From the NCBI GenBank assembly GCA_947489705.1, contig CANLEQ010000032.1:1-34701 (forward strand): a stretch of 34,701 nucleotides of DNA, written 5' to 3'. Source of the DNA: an uncultured Paracoccaceae bacterium. GTDB taxonomy: Bacteria; Pseudomonadota; Alphaproteobacteria; Rhodobacterales; Rhodobacteraceae. The notes beneath the pieces were generated by a model that saw nothing but the letters and a program-made list of their open reading frames with translations, was not told where the DNA came from and did no database searches. A program made the position numbers and the translations under genes. Below, piece by piece: positions 7,908 through 15,852 of this stretch; within the stretch, counting starts at the first letter, position 1; each line of letters begins with the position of its first letter.

Positions 7908-8356
7908 ATGTTTTCTAAAAGCGAAGTTTACGAAAAATTTGGGTGGACGGCCGAGGCCGGCCAGCTTTTGAGACAGAATTAGGATCAATTTTAATAATCG
8001 TCGACGGGCTAGAAAAACGCTGGTATGCTACCCCGGATCATCAGGCGGGCAAGCTCTTCATGGAGCGCCTAAATAAGGATACGTTGGGGACTTTGTTGAA
8101 GCGTCTTCGCCGTGTCTTCGACGTAGACGAAAAGCTAGACGCCGTATTTCAAAAAGGGCTGAAGGCGCGAAATCGTCTGAACCATGGATTCTTTCTACAT
8201 CACGGCACAAAGCTGCAGATGGATAAAGGTCGCGTATCTATGCTCGATGACCTTGAGGCACTTCATACTGACCTTTTTGTGGCATGGCAGGCTGCCTCAT
8301 TGATGTCAGACGTGCTTGGAAAAATCCTTAAAACGAAAGTTTCAGAAAAGTCATGA
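7908..8356 (+). pseudogene. HEPN-like protein broken by a one-base frameshift
   Basis: An ATG at 7908 with a strong GGGGGAGAGG site opens MFSKSEVYEKFGWTAEAGQLL and stops soon after at TAG. The frame from 7943 continues as ETELGSILIIVDGLEKRW and runs to 8356. Adding one T to the TTTT run at 7966-7969 joins them as AGQLFETELGSIL, which reads as one continuous helix. The 3' part includes KARNRLNH, an R-x4-H motif as in HEPN ribonuclease or nucleotidyltransferase-partner folds, inside an all-helical protein of about 150 residues. AT-rich composition sets it apart from its neighbours. A sequencing error in the T run is possible. The HEPN call is tentative. Confidence 0.55.
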
Positions 8357-8936
8357 GTTTTCGGTAGCCGACCATATGCGCCCGCCTCTCCGTGCTTGGC
8401 AGCGCGGCGACCCCGAACGCGGGATCCAGACGGTCTACCACGCGCTAGGCGAACGGTTCTCCCGGTGTGCCGGCGACCGCGCGGGCGCGATCCAGCGCCA
8501 CGCCATGCGCCGACACGTTGTGACGGGCGAAAAGGCGCGCGGCCAGGCGGCGGAACAAGCGACGGCGGCGAAGATAGGCACGGATCATGTCGCGCGGGCT
8601 ACGCGGGCGCCGGGGCACTAGTGGGGCGGTGGTGCGTCAGTAGCAGGGCGGCCTGTCCGGTTCGCTCGGCAGCTCCTCCGGCGGCTTGACCCCGTGCCGC
8701 TCGAGCCATTCGCGCAGCTCCGTCCACACGTCTGCGGACAATGGACAGCGGCCGGGTTTGCGTGCCGAGTACCCCATCGAGTTGGTGCCGCAGGTCGGGC
8801 GGGATCATGGATGGCCAACGGGTCACGAGCGCGACCAGGGCCAGTGTAGGCAGGGGCGTTTAACGGACTGGGTCATTTTGTTAAACGTACGCCCCCGCCG
8901 GGGCCGGCGTTCAACATTGGAGATGTTAGGTCATAA
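8357..8936. other. 580-bp stretch with two small minus-strand ORFs and no recognised gene
   Basis: On the minus strand, 8637-8777 encodes 46 residues with KPGRCPLSADVWTELREWL. Next, 8445-8588 encodes 47 residues, very Arg-rich (MIRAYLRRRRLFRRLAARLF). They read like protein but belong to no family I recognise. A further in-frame piece near 8730-8826 (PPDLRHQLDGVL) is in another frame. The stretch may be the decayed end of a gene cut by the IS5 element to its right. Confidence 0.3.
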
Positions 8937-9734
8937 TTACAAACGACGGCACCACAAGTGGATGCAGGCGATGTCGATGAAGCCGAGGAAGCTTTCGGCG
9001 GTCTTATCGTAGCGTGTCGCAATCCGGCGACTGTTCTTCAGCCGGTTGAAGCAGCGCTCGACGAGGTTTCGAAGGGTGTAGACCGCCATGTCAACGGTTT
9101 TGCGGGCCTTGCGGTTTCTGCGCATGGGAATGACCGGCTGCCCCTTCCGCTCTTCGATCGCCTCACGAATGCTGTCGGCATCGTATCCCTTGTCTGCGAT
9201 GAGCACGGTCGGGGCTGGAAGGTTGTCAGCCATGATCAATTGATAGCCGGTATAGTCCGACGCCTGGCCCGGTGTGATGTCGGTCCTCATCGGCAGGCCC
9301 CATCCATTGACTCGCAGGTGGATCTTCGTCGAAACCCCACCTCTCGATCGGCCGATACCTTCTTGCGGAGCCCTCTTTCTTGAGCCCGCCGCATGCTGGT
9401 GAGCCCGGACGATGGTACTGTCCACCATCTGCACCTCGTCGGGCGCGGCCTCGCTATCGTTCAGCCCGTCCAGAACCAATTGCCACAGCCCCGCCATCGT
9501 CCAGCGCCTGAACTGGCGGTAGACGCTCGACCACTTGCCGAACTCCGCCGGCAGGTCCCTCCACGGCGCACCAGTTCTGGCGATCCAGAACACCCCGTTT
9601 AGCGCCAGCCGTGGATCCGCAGACCTGCGTCCGTTCGGCTGGCGCACCGCGTCGATGAAGAGCTCGTAGAACGCCCACTCCGCGTCCGACATCAGGCTCC
9701 GCGCCAAGATCGCCTCCGTCGTGAAAACGATCAT
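8937..9734 (-). CDS. IS5-family transposase (single ORF)
   Basis: This 265-residue DDE transposase has an N-terminal DUF4096-type region (GVFWIARTGAPWRDLP). The catalytic triad is Asp105 (VDSTIVRAHQHAAG), Asp181 (IADKGYDADSIR) and Glu226 (NLVERCFNRLK). Related IS427-group elements often split this ORF by a programmed frameshift; here it is continuous and probably active. The element's ends should lie close to the CDS, but no matching terminal inverted repeat could be paired by eye. GGGATTCCC (RC) near 9757-9765 may mark the right end. Confidence 0.9.
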   Translation of the reverse strand: MIVFTTEAILARSLMSDAEWAFYELFIDAVRQPNGRRSADPRLALNGVFWIARTGAPWRDLPAEFGKWSSVYRQFRRWTMAGLWQLVLDGLNDSEAAPDEVQMVDSTIVRAHQHAAGSRKRAPQEGIGRSRGGVSTKIHLRVNGWGLPMRTDITPGQASDYTGYQLIMADNLPAPTVLIADKGYDADSIREAIEERKGQPVIPMRRNRKARKTVDMAVYTLRNLVERCFNRLKNSRRIATRYDKTAESFLGFIDIACIHLWCRRL

Positions 9735-9766
9735 GAATCACGCTTGGAGCCTCATGGGAATCCCGT

Positions 9767-10252
9767 ATGTCAACGCAGCCTAGCGAGATCCACCAAGAAA
9801 ACGTCGGGTTTCGCCTCGTTGAGACTTCCTACGATTTCGGCACAGGGAGCGTAAGCTCGATCTCCTGGATGTTCCGTGCTGATGGCTCTTTTGACGAATT
9901 TCCCACTGTCGCGGAGCTGACTGAGGCATTCGCGGATTCTTTGTACAATGCCGCCTTCATCATCGGCCTCAATCGCAATCTCGCACGCTCCCGTATCGAT
10001 GTCGACCAGATCGCCTCGACCTATGATCCGACCCGTCTCTTCGACCCTGGATTCGAGCCGATCCGCGGGGAGAGCGTTCTTCCGAACCCGATAGCTCCCG
10101 CTGTCGTTCCGCTCCCCGCGGCATGCATGCTCCTGATCGGCCGTCTCGGTCTTCTAGGCGTCACCGCCGGCGGAGTTGAGAGACAAGGGCTAGGCTTAAG
10201 GGCGCCAGGGCTCCAAGGTTCCGAACTCCAAGGTGCCGGGGTCCAAGGATAG
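9767..10252 (+). pseudogene. VPLPA-CTERM secreted protein, 5' end lost and 3' end frameshifted
   Basis: The ORF carries VVPLPAACMLLIGRLGLLG near residues 111-130, the VPLPA sorting motif plus hydrophobic helix of the PEP-CTERM-like system of Rhodobacteraceae. A complete protein of this class needs an N-terminal signal peptide, and none is present. The frame begins only 32 bases from the IS5 transposase start, so the insertion probably removed the 5' part. The basic tail expected after the helix is found in another frame: CGTCACCGCCGGCGGAGT then TGA at 10159-10179, reading RHRRRS-stop. The annotated frame instead runs on into low-complexity repeats. Confidence 0.6.
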
Positions 10253-10255
10253 CTC
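10211..10255 (+). repeat. Short 15-bp tandem repeat
   Basis: Three imperfect units start CTCCAAGGT (10211), CTCCAAGGT (10226) and GTCCAAGGA (10241). They encode an LQGxx pattern in the read-through frame of the VPLPA-CTERM remnant. Confidence 0.55.
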
Positions 10256-10561
10256 CTTGCCACGGATTTTTAGTTTTGACCCTGCCCTATATGCGATCTT
10301 CTCCACCTCGCACCGCAGGAGCGCGGTTAGCTGGTCCTGACGGTCCCCCTAAGCGTATTCGAGGGGGCCATCGATCCTCCGGAAGTGCTCGCAGCGATGG
10401 GGCGGCGGATCGACGGCGAGGCGTCCGGCGAAGACCGATCAAGATCTGAGGGTGGCATCTGCAAATCGGCTGATATGTGTGGGAATCAAAGGCCCACCCT
10501 TGCAGCTGCCAGATTGCCCAGCCGCATCCCAAGGGGCACGGCCGTCGACGATCAGGTCAGC
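10253..10561. other. 309-bp intergenic region
   Basis: No gene is recognised. An inverted repeat GTGGG-(9 nt)-CCCAC lies about 60 bases beyond the 3' end of nagB but lacks a T-run on the relevant strand. No clear terminator for the amino-sugar operon was found. Confidence 0.35.
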
Positions 10562-11317
10562 TCAGCCGCATTCATCCCCGCTCAGGCACGATGCTGCCTC
10601 GGCATCGCAGAGGATCGTGACCGCAGGATGCAGACGCAGCGCCGAGGCCGGCACGGCTGGATCGATCGGTCCCGTCATCATCGCCGCAACAGCCTTTGCC
10701 TTGCGTGAGCCGGTCGCTAGAAGAAGGATGCGCCGCGCCTCCAGAATGGTGCCGATGCCCATCGTCAGCGCATGCGTTGGCGGCGTATCTCCTGGCGGAA
10801 ATTCCGATGCGTTGGCGCGGATCGTCGAGGCCGCCAGCGCCACCTCGCGGGTTCGGCTTTCGAACGGTGCGCCAGGTTCGTTGAACCCAATATGCCCGTT
10901 CTCGCCGATTCCCAGAAGCTGTAGGTCAACCCCCCCGGCATGGCGGATTGCCGCCTCGTAGCCTGCGCCGGCCGCTGCGAGATCGTCGGCCGTGCCATCG
11001 GGTAGGTGCCAGTCGTCCTGCCGGATATCGACATGGTCGAAAAGCTCGCGGCACATATAGCTGTGATAGCTGGCAGGGTGGCCGGGTGGCAGACCTTGGT
11101 ATTCGTCGAGACTGAAACAGCGCACGCCGTCGAAGCTGAGCTCGCCGCGCGCGACGCGCCCCCGCAGATCGGCATAAACGGCAAGCGGCGTACGCCCGGT
11201 GGCAAGCCCTAACACGGCAGCGGGGGAGTCTTCGATATGCGCCGCGATCACGCGGGCCGCCGTGGAAGCGACGGCATTCCCGTCCTTCAAGACGGACAGC
11301 TCGGGTTGGTAGGTCAT
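10562..11317 (-). CDS. nagB: Glucosamine-6-phosphate deaminase
   Basis: This enzyme converts glucosamine-6-phosphate to fructose-6-phosphate and ammonia, feeding amino sugars into glycolysis. Its 251 residues resemble the short Bacillus-type enzymes rather than the longer E. coli form. Visible motifs are the phosphate loop LATGRTP (39-45), DEYQG (71-75), GIGENGHIGFNEPG (136-149, with the catalytic His and Glu) and GSRKAKAV. The E. coli Asp of the NDGH motif is Asn here, as in Bacillus-type enzymes. The ATG at 11317 overlaps the ROK gene stop (ATGA), so the long upstream extension of the frame is not used. It is the last gene of the operon. Confidence 0.93.
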   Translation of the reverse strand: MTYQPELSVLKDGNAVASTAARVIAAHIEDSPAAVLGLATGRTPLAVYADLRGRVARGELSFDGVRCFSLDEYQGLPPGHPASYHSYMCRELFDHVDIRQDDWHLPDGTADDLAAAGAGYEAAIRHAGGVDLQLLGIGENGHIGFNEPGAPFESRTREVALAASTIRANASEFPPGDTPPTHALTMGIGTILEARRILLLATGSRKAKAVAAMMTGPIDPAVPASALRLHPAVTILCDAEAASCLSGDECG

Positions 11318-12447
11318 GCGATCGCCTCGGCCCTTGTCGCCTCTAGAATCCCGGCCAACCGCAGCCGCGCCGCCCGGGCTGCGCCGACAACGCCCGCCCT
11401 GTTGCCCAACGTGCTGATGCGGCACTCGGGCGGCTCGGGCATGCACTGAATCAGCTTCTCTTCCAGCCGGACGATGAGTTCGGGGCGCGACCCTACGCCG
11501 CCGCCCAGCACGACGCGGCCGGGATCGAGTACCGAACAGACCGAGAGGATGGCCTGCGCTACGAGCGTAGCAAGACGGTCGATCACCGCGTCGAAGGCCG
11601 GATCTTGCGCAAGCGTGAAGAGTGACTTAAGCGTCCCCTCGGCCGTGCCGCCGCGCCGGCGGTAATCCTCAAGCAGGGCAGCGCTGGAAATCGTCGTCTC
11701 AAGCGCGCCGTAGCGGAAGGTTCCGGAATCGAAGGGATCGGCGCCGATGGGCAGCGCCGCGATCTCGCCGGCGGCGCCGCTGGCGCCGCGCAGTAGCTCG
11801 CCCCGCACCACCGTGCCCATGCCGATGCCGGTGCCAATGGCGATGAAGACCGAGCAATCCCCCAAGGGCGGCGTGCCGCGCCAGTCTTCGCCCAAGGCGG
11901 CCATATTTACGTCGTTCTCGACGGCGGCGGGCAGCAACAGACGGTCACCGAACAGCCGCACAAGATCGTGCCGCTCCAGATCCGCGATGTTGGGACCGCG
12001 GTGCAGGCGCCGCGTCGCGGGATCGATCGACGCGGGCAAGCCGATCCCTGCGGCGGCGATCCGCGACGGGTCGGCGTCAAGGTCGGTCAGCAGCAGGTCG
12101 CGCTGCGACAGGATCTGTTCGATCAAGCCCAGCCCCCCGGTTTCGATCGTCGGCGCCTTGGTCTCGGCCAGCACCTGCCCGTCCAGATCGCACAGCGCCG
12201 TCTGCGCCTTGGTCCCGCCGATATCCGTCGCCAGGAACATGGCGCGGGACGAATTGAGCGTGCCCTCGGGCCTGATCCAGCCCGCCGCGGCGAGCTCGGC
12301 GCGCGCGTCACTGGAAACGGCGTCCCGGCCGGCCAAGAGGCCACCCAGCACGCGGCGCGCTGCGTCGGAAAGGTCGCCAGCGAGGGCATCGGCGGCGGTG
12401 GCCGATGATCCGGTCTGCAAGCCGAGGTTCGAGGACGGATCCGACAT
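11314..12447 (-). CDS. ROK-family sugar kinase without the zinc motif
   Basis: The 377-residue protein has the ROK ATP-binding motif TDIGGTKAQTAL (74-85), VENDVNMAALGE and GTGIGMGTVVRGELLRG. It probably phosphorylates an amino sugar such as glucosamine, supplying NagB. Two features are odd. The usual ROK zinc site (GH...CxCG..GC) is absent: the segment reads GAAGEIAALPIGADPF, with Ala in place of the His. Also, about 70 residues precede the kinase fold; their helix-rich content (LSDAARRVLGGLLAG) could be a relic of a ROK-repressor DNA-binding domain. It overlaps the ATPase stop (TGATG) and the nagB start. Confidence 0.8.
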   Translation of the reverse strand: MSDPSSNLGLQTGSSATAADALAGDLSDAARRVLGGLLAGRDAVSSDARAELAAAGWIRPEGTLNSSRAMFLATDIGGTKAQTALCDLDGQVLAETKAPTIETGGLGLIEQILSQRDLLLTDLDADPSRIAAAGIGLPASIDPATRRLHRGPNIADLERHDLVRLFGDRLLLPAAVENDVNMAALGEDWRGTPPLGDCSVFIAIGTGIGMGTVVRGELLRGASGAAGEIAALPIGADPFDSGTFRYGALETTISSAALLEDYRRRGGTAEGTLKSLFTLAQDPAFDAVIDRLATLVAQAILSVCSVLDPGRVVLGGGVGSRPELIVRLEEKLIQCMPEPPECRISTLGNRAGVVGAARAARLRLAGILEATRAEAIA

Positions 12448-13493
12448 CAGAGGCTCTCCAGCGCTTTCTCCGTCTCCGCATCGAAGCGGTGAAGCTGCGC
12501 GGGATCGGCGTGGGCGGTCACCTCGGTTCCAACCGGCGGGATCTCGGTCGCAGGCGCGGTCCCGATTACGGTTTCGCCGCTGACCCGGAAGTGGACCAGG
12601 GTTTCGGGCCCCAGCGGCTCGACCGCCGTGACCGGCCCCGACAGCGATAGACCCGTGCCCGCCCCCACGTCTGTCGTCGTTCCGACATGCAGATCCTGCG
12701 GGCGCACGCCCAATAGGATCGGGCTGCCGCCATTGCCTGAAACCGCGCCCGAGGCGTACTCGGACGCGATGATGTTCATCGACGGCGTGCCGATGAAGCG
12801 CGCGGTGAAGACGTCGACTGGATTGCTATAGATGTCCATCGGGCGGCCCTGTTGCAGGATGTGCCCGCCCTTCATCACCACGATCCGGTCAGCCATCGTC
12901 ATCGCCTCGACCTGGTCGTGGGTGACATAGGCGATGGTCGAGCCAAGCCGCTGGTGCAGCGCCTTGATCTCGATACGCATCTGCGCGCGTAGTTGCGCAT
13001 CAAGGTTCGACAGGGGTTCGTCGAAGAGGAACGCGGCCGGTTCGCGGACCATGGCGCGCCCCATCGCGACACGCTGGCGTTGGCCGCCGGAAAGCGCAGC
13101 GGGACGGCGGTCGATGAAGTCGGTCAGCCCTAGAAGCTGGGCCGCGTTCTCGACCCGCTTCGCCTTCTCGTCCTTGTCCAGCTTCTGGGTATAAAGCCCG
13201 ATGGCGATGTTCTCGCGCACCGTCATGTGCGGGTAGATGGCGTAGTTCTGGAAGACCATCGCGATGTTGCGGCTCTTGGGGTCAAGCTCGTTCACCACGC
13301 GGTCGCCGATGCGGATCTCGCCGCCCGACACTTCTTCTAGCCCGGCGATCATACGCAGCGTCGTCGACTTGCCGCAGCCCGAGGGGCCGACGAAGACGAC
13401 GAACTCGCCATCCGCGATGTCGAGATCGATGCCGTGGATCACCTCGGCCTTGCCGTAGATCTTGGTCAGTTTCTTCAGCGAAATCGTTGCCAT
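12447..13493 (-). CDS. Sugar ABC transporter ATPase (UgpC/MsmK/MalK type)
   Basis: This is the energising subunit of the carbohydrate importer encoded by the same operon. The 348-residue protein has Walker A GPSGCGKST (36-44), Q-loop FQNYAIYPHM (81-90), signature LSGGQRQR (134-141), Walker B FLFDEP (155-160) and an H-loop in YVTHDQVEAM. The C-terminal third is the regulatory TOBE-type domain of MalK-like ATPases, with LGVRPQDLHV. The ATG at 13493 is chosen because it overlaps the lyase stop codon; the much longer open frame upstream lies inside the lyase gene and is a shadow. Confidence 0.93.
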   Translation of the reverse strand: MATISLKKLTKIYGKAEVIHGIDLDIADGEFVVFVGPSGCGKSTTLRMIAGLEEVSGGEIRIGDRVVNELDPKSRNIAMVFQNYAIYPHMTVRENIAIGLYTQKLDKDEKAKRVENAAQLLGLTDFIDRRPAALSGGQRQRVAMGRAMVREPAAFLFDEPLSNLDAQLRAQMRIEIKALHQRLGSTIAYVTHDQVEAMTMADRIVVMKGGHILQQGRPMDIYSNPVDVFTARFIGTPSMNIIASEYASGAVSGNGGSPILLGVRPQDLHVGTTTDVGAGTGLSLSGPVTAVEPLGPETLVHFRVSGETVIGTAPATEIPPVGTEVTAHADPAQLHRFDAETEKALESL

Positions 13494-15004
13494 CACCTTG
13501 CCTCCAGCAATTCGGAGAAATTCTTGTCTAGATCGGCCGCCGCCGCGGCCTCGCGTTCGGACCGGTCGCGGGCCGCCCGGACGAAGCCGTCGAGCGCGGC
13601 GTCGTAGGCCGCCAGCGCATCCGCCATGGGTTCGGGCGCGGGGCCGCCGTAGCGGGTGCGGACGGCTACGAAATGCTCGGGCGACGCAGCCTCGGCAAAG
13701 GCGGCTTCGTCCAGTTTGGGCGGGCGGCCCGCCGCGTGCTCGAACGCGGCCGAGAAGGCGGCGTAGCCTGATGGAAGATCGGCGCCCCGGGCCACGACGT
13801 CGCGGGCGGTGGCGGCGGCGATCTCGTGCGCCTGGCGGAAGGACAGCCCTTCGCGCCGCACCAGCGTGTCGGCCAGTTCGGTGATCGTGATGCACGACCG
13901 CCGGATGTTGGCTGCAACCCGCGCGCTGTCGACCTCGAGCGCCCCCATGAACGCGGCCAGCAGATCAAGCACACGGCCGCCGCTGGCAAAGGCGCTGTAG
14001 CCGGCGGCCTGGCTCTCCCCTTCGCTGTCGTTCATGTCGGTGAAGGGCGTGTTGTGCATGATGTCCTTCATCATCCGCGCCCGCCCTACCGTCTGGCTTG
14101 CCAGGTGCCGCATGTGTTCGATCGGCACCGGATTGCGCTTCTGCGGCATGATCGACGAGATCTGCACAAAGGCGTTGGGCACGTAGATCTGCCCGACCTC
14201 GAAGGCTGACCAGAACTGCAGATCCTGGATCACCCGCCCGAGGTGCAGGAACAGCAGTTCGACCGCCGAATAGGCGCCAGTGGTGTAGTCGACCGCGGCG
14301 ATGCAGCTATAGGAATTGCGCTGCGGCGCCGCGAAGCCAAGAAGCTGCGCGACCCGCGCGCGGTCGACCGGGAAACCGGATGTGGTAATCGCCGCGGCCC
14401 CCATCGAGCTGAGATCGCAGGTCTCTCGCGTCGCCTCCAGCCGCGCGATATCGCGGATCAGAACCTCGATCGCCGCCGACAGATAATGCCCCAGCGTCGT
14501 GGGCTGCGCGGGCTGGCCGTGGGTATAGGCGACGATGATTGTCCCGACCTCGCGCCGCGCCGTGCCGATCAGCGCCTCCAGGAGCGCGCGCGCCTGGGCC
14601 AGCATTTCGTCGAGACGTCCCTTCAGCGCCATCTTGAACAGCGTGTGGTCGATGTCGTTACGCGATCGCGCCGTGTGCAGCCAGCCGCCGGTATCGGGGC
14701 CCAGCCGCTTCTTCAGCTCGGCCTCGACAAGGAAGAAGTAATCCTCGACCTCGCCGGTATATTCCAGACGGGCGGGATCGACCTCGGCGTCGATCTCGCG
14801 CAAGGCGCGGGCGATCCTGCCGACCGTTCCGCGCGCGACGATGCCTGTTTCGGCCAGCATCACCAGGTGCGCGCGGTCGATCCGGCGGAAGCCCTCGGCC
14901 TGGTCGGTACGGGCGTGATCAAAGAGCGGTGCAAGTACCGTCCGGCGGTAGACCGGATCGGGAAACCGGCTGACGTCGCTGTGGCGTGGGTCTGTCATTG
15001 TCAT
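13493..15004 (-). CDS. Argininosuccinate-lyase-like enzyme (aspartase/fumarase superfamily)
   Basis: The 503-residue protein has all three superfamily blocks: HTARSRNDIDHT, then YTHGQPAQPTTLGHYL, and the flexible signature SSIMPQKRNP. Members eliminate fumarate from N- or O-succinyl-type substrates. It is longer than housekeeping ArgH (about 460) and lacks the usual THLQRAQP wording. It sits inside a sugar-transport operon, so arginine synthesis is unlikely. EDDS lyase, a related C-N lyase also labelled argininosuccinate lyase, shows that family members can cleave other N-dicarboxyethyl amines. The proposed role here is to release fumarate from an imported amino-sugar conjugate. Start 15004 overlaps the permease stop (ATGA). 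Confidence 0.8.
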   Translation of the reverse strand: MTMTDPRHSDVSRFPDPVYRRTVLAPLFDHARTDQAEGFRRIDRAHLVMLAETGIVARGTVGRIARALREIDAEVDPARLEYTGEVEDYFFLVEAELKKRLGPDTGGWLHTARSRNDIDHTLFKMALKGRLDEMLAQARALLEALIGTARREVGTIIVAYTHGQPAQPTTLGHYLSAAIEVLIRDIARLEATRETCDLSSMGAAAITTSGFPVDRARVAQLLGFAAPQRNSYSCIAAVDYTTGAYSAVELLFLHLGRVIQDLQFWSAFEVGQIYVPNAFVQISSIMPQKRNPVPIEHMRHLASQTVGRARMMKDIMHNTPFTDMNDSEGESQAAGYSAFASGGRVLDLLAAFMGALEVDSARVAANIRRSCITITELADTLVRREGLSFRQAHEIAAATARDVVARGADLPSGYAAFSAAFEHAAGRPPKLDEAAFAEAASPEHFVAVRTRYGGPAPEPMADALAAYDAALDGFVRAARDRSEREAAAAADLDKNFSELLEAR

Positions 15005-15852
15005 CCCTTGAGCCCCGCCAGCATCACACCGCGCACGATGAAGCGTTGCAGCACCAAGAAGATCACCAGCGTCGGGATCGTCGCCAGCGCGGCGCCGGTC
15101 ATAATCATCTCCCACCGGATCGCCTGTTCGACCGCAAAGCTCGTGAGGCCAATGGGCAGGGTGTAAAGCTCCTTGCTGGTGGTGACGATCAGCGGCCAGA
15201 AGAAGGCGGTCCAGTTGCCGAGGAAGGTGAAGATCGCAAGCGCCGACAGCGCGGGGGTCACCAGCGGCATGGCGATCTTCCACCAGATGGTGAATTCATT
15301 CATCCCGTCGATCCGCGCCGCTTCGAGGAAGTCGTCGGGCACGGTTTCGAAGAACTGCTTCATCAGGAAGGTGCCGAAGGCCGTCGTCATGCCGGGGAAC
15401 ATGATCCCCCAGTAGGTGTCGAGCCAGCCGAACTGCGCCGACATCAGGTACCAAGGAATCACCAGCATTTCGGTCGGGATCATCAGCGTGGACAGTATCG
15501 CGATGAAGATGAAACGCCGCCCGCGAAACTGGAATTTGGCCAGCGTGTAGCCCACGAGGCTGTCAAAGAAGAGGTTCGACAGCGTCACCACGACCGCCAC
15601 GATGGACGAGTTGATGAACCACCGCATAAAGTCGCCTTCGCGCAGCACCTCAAGGTAATTGGCGATCGTCGGCTCGGCCGGGATCAGCCGCAGATCGTAG
15701 ATCTGGCCCGGCGTCTTGAGCGAGGTCGAGAACATGTAGAGAAGCGGCGTAACCATCAGCACGCCCCCGATGAACAGGATCGTCCAGCGGACGATGGCCT
15801 TGGGGTTGATGCGCGGCATCGCAAGGCCCGGGGTTTCGGTTGCGGAGGTCAT
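15001..15852 (-). CDS. Sugar ABC transporter permease (MalG/UgpE type)
   Basis: The 283-residue integral membrane protein has six predicted helices, starting with IVRWTILFIGGVLMVTPLLYM. The EAA loop EAARIDGMNEFTIWWKIAMP contacts the ATPase. Its C-terminus (FIVRGVMLAGLKG) is typical of MalG-like subunits, which often end RG...GAVKG. Start 15852 overlaps the stop of the MalF-type permease (ATGA), and the longer upstream frame is rejected. It forms the translocation pore with that partner. Confidence 0.9.
   Translation of the reverse strand: MTSATETPGLAMPRINPKAIVRWTILFIGGVLMVTPLLYMFSTSLKTPGQIYDLRLIPAEPTIANYLEVLREGDFMRWFINSSIVAVVVTLSNLFFDSLVGYTLAKFQFRGRRFIFIAILSTLMIPTEMLVIPWYLMSAQFGWLDTYWGIMFPGMTTAFGTFLMKQFFETVPDDFLEAARIDGMNEFTIWWKIAMPLVTPALSALAIFTFLGNWTAFFWPLIVTTSKELYTLPIGLTSFAVEQAIRWEMIMTGAALATIPTLVIFLVLQRFIVRGVMLAGLKG

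Noticed and set aside
7943-8356. Programmed -1 frameshifting at the T-run of the HEPN-like gene
   Set aside because: The site CAG-CTT-TTG does not form a canonical X-XXY-YYZ slippery heptamer, and no downstream stimulatory structure is evident; mutation or sequencing error is simpler.
10253-10561. glmS-type ribozyme or riboswitch near nagB
   Set aside because: This region is downstream of nagB, and no conserved core could be recognised here or in the leader of the operon.
13493-15004. Housekeeping argininosuccinate lyase (argH) for arginine synthesis
   Set aside because: It lies inside a sugar-transport operon with coupled neighbours, is longer than ArgH and has diverged block wording, so the biosynthetic name was not used.
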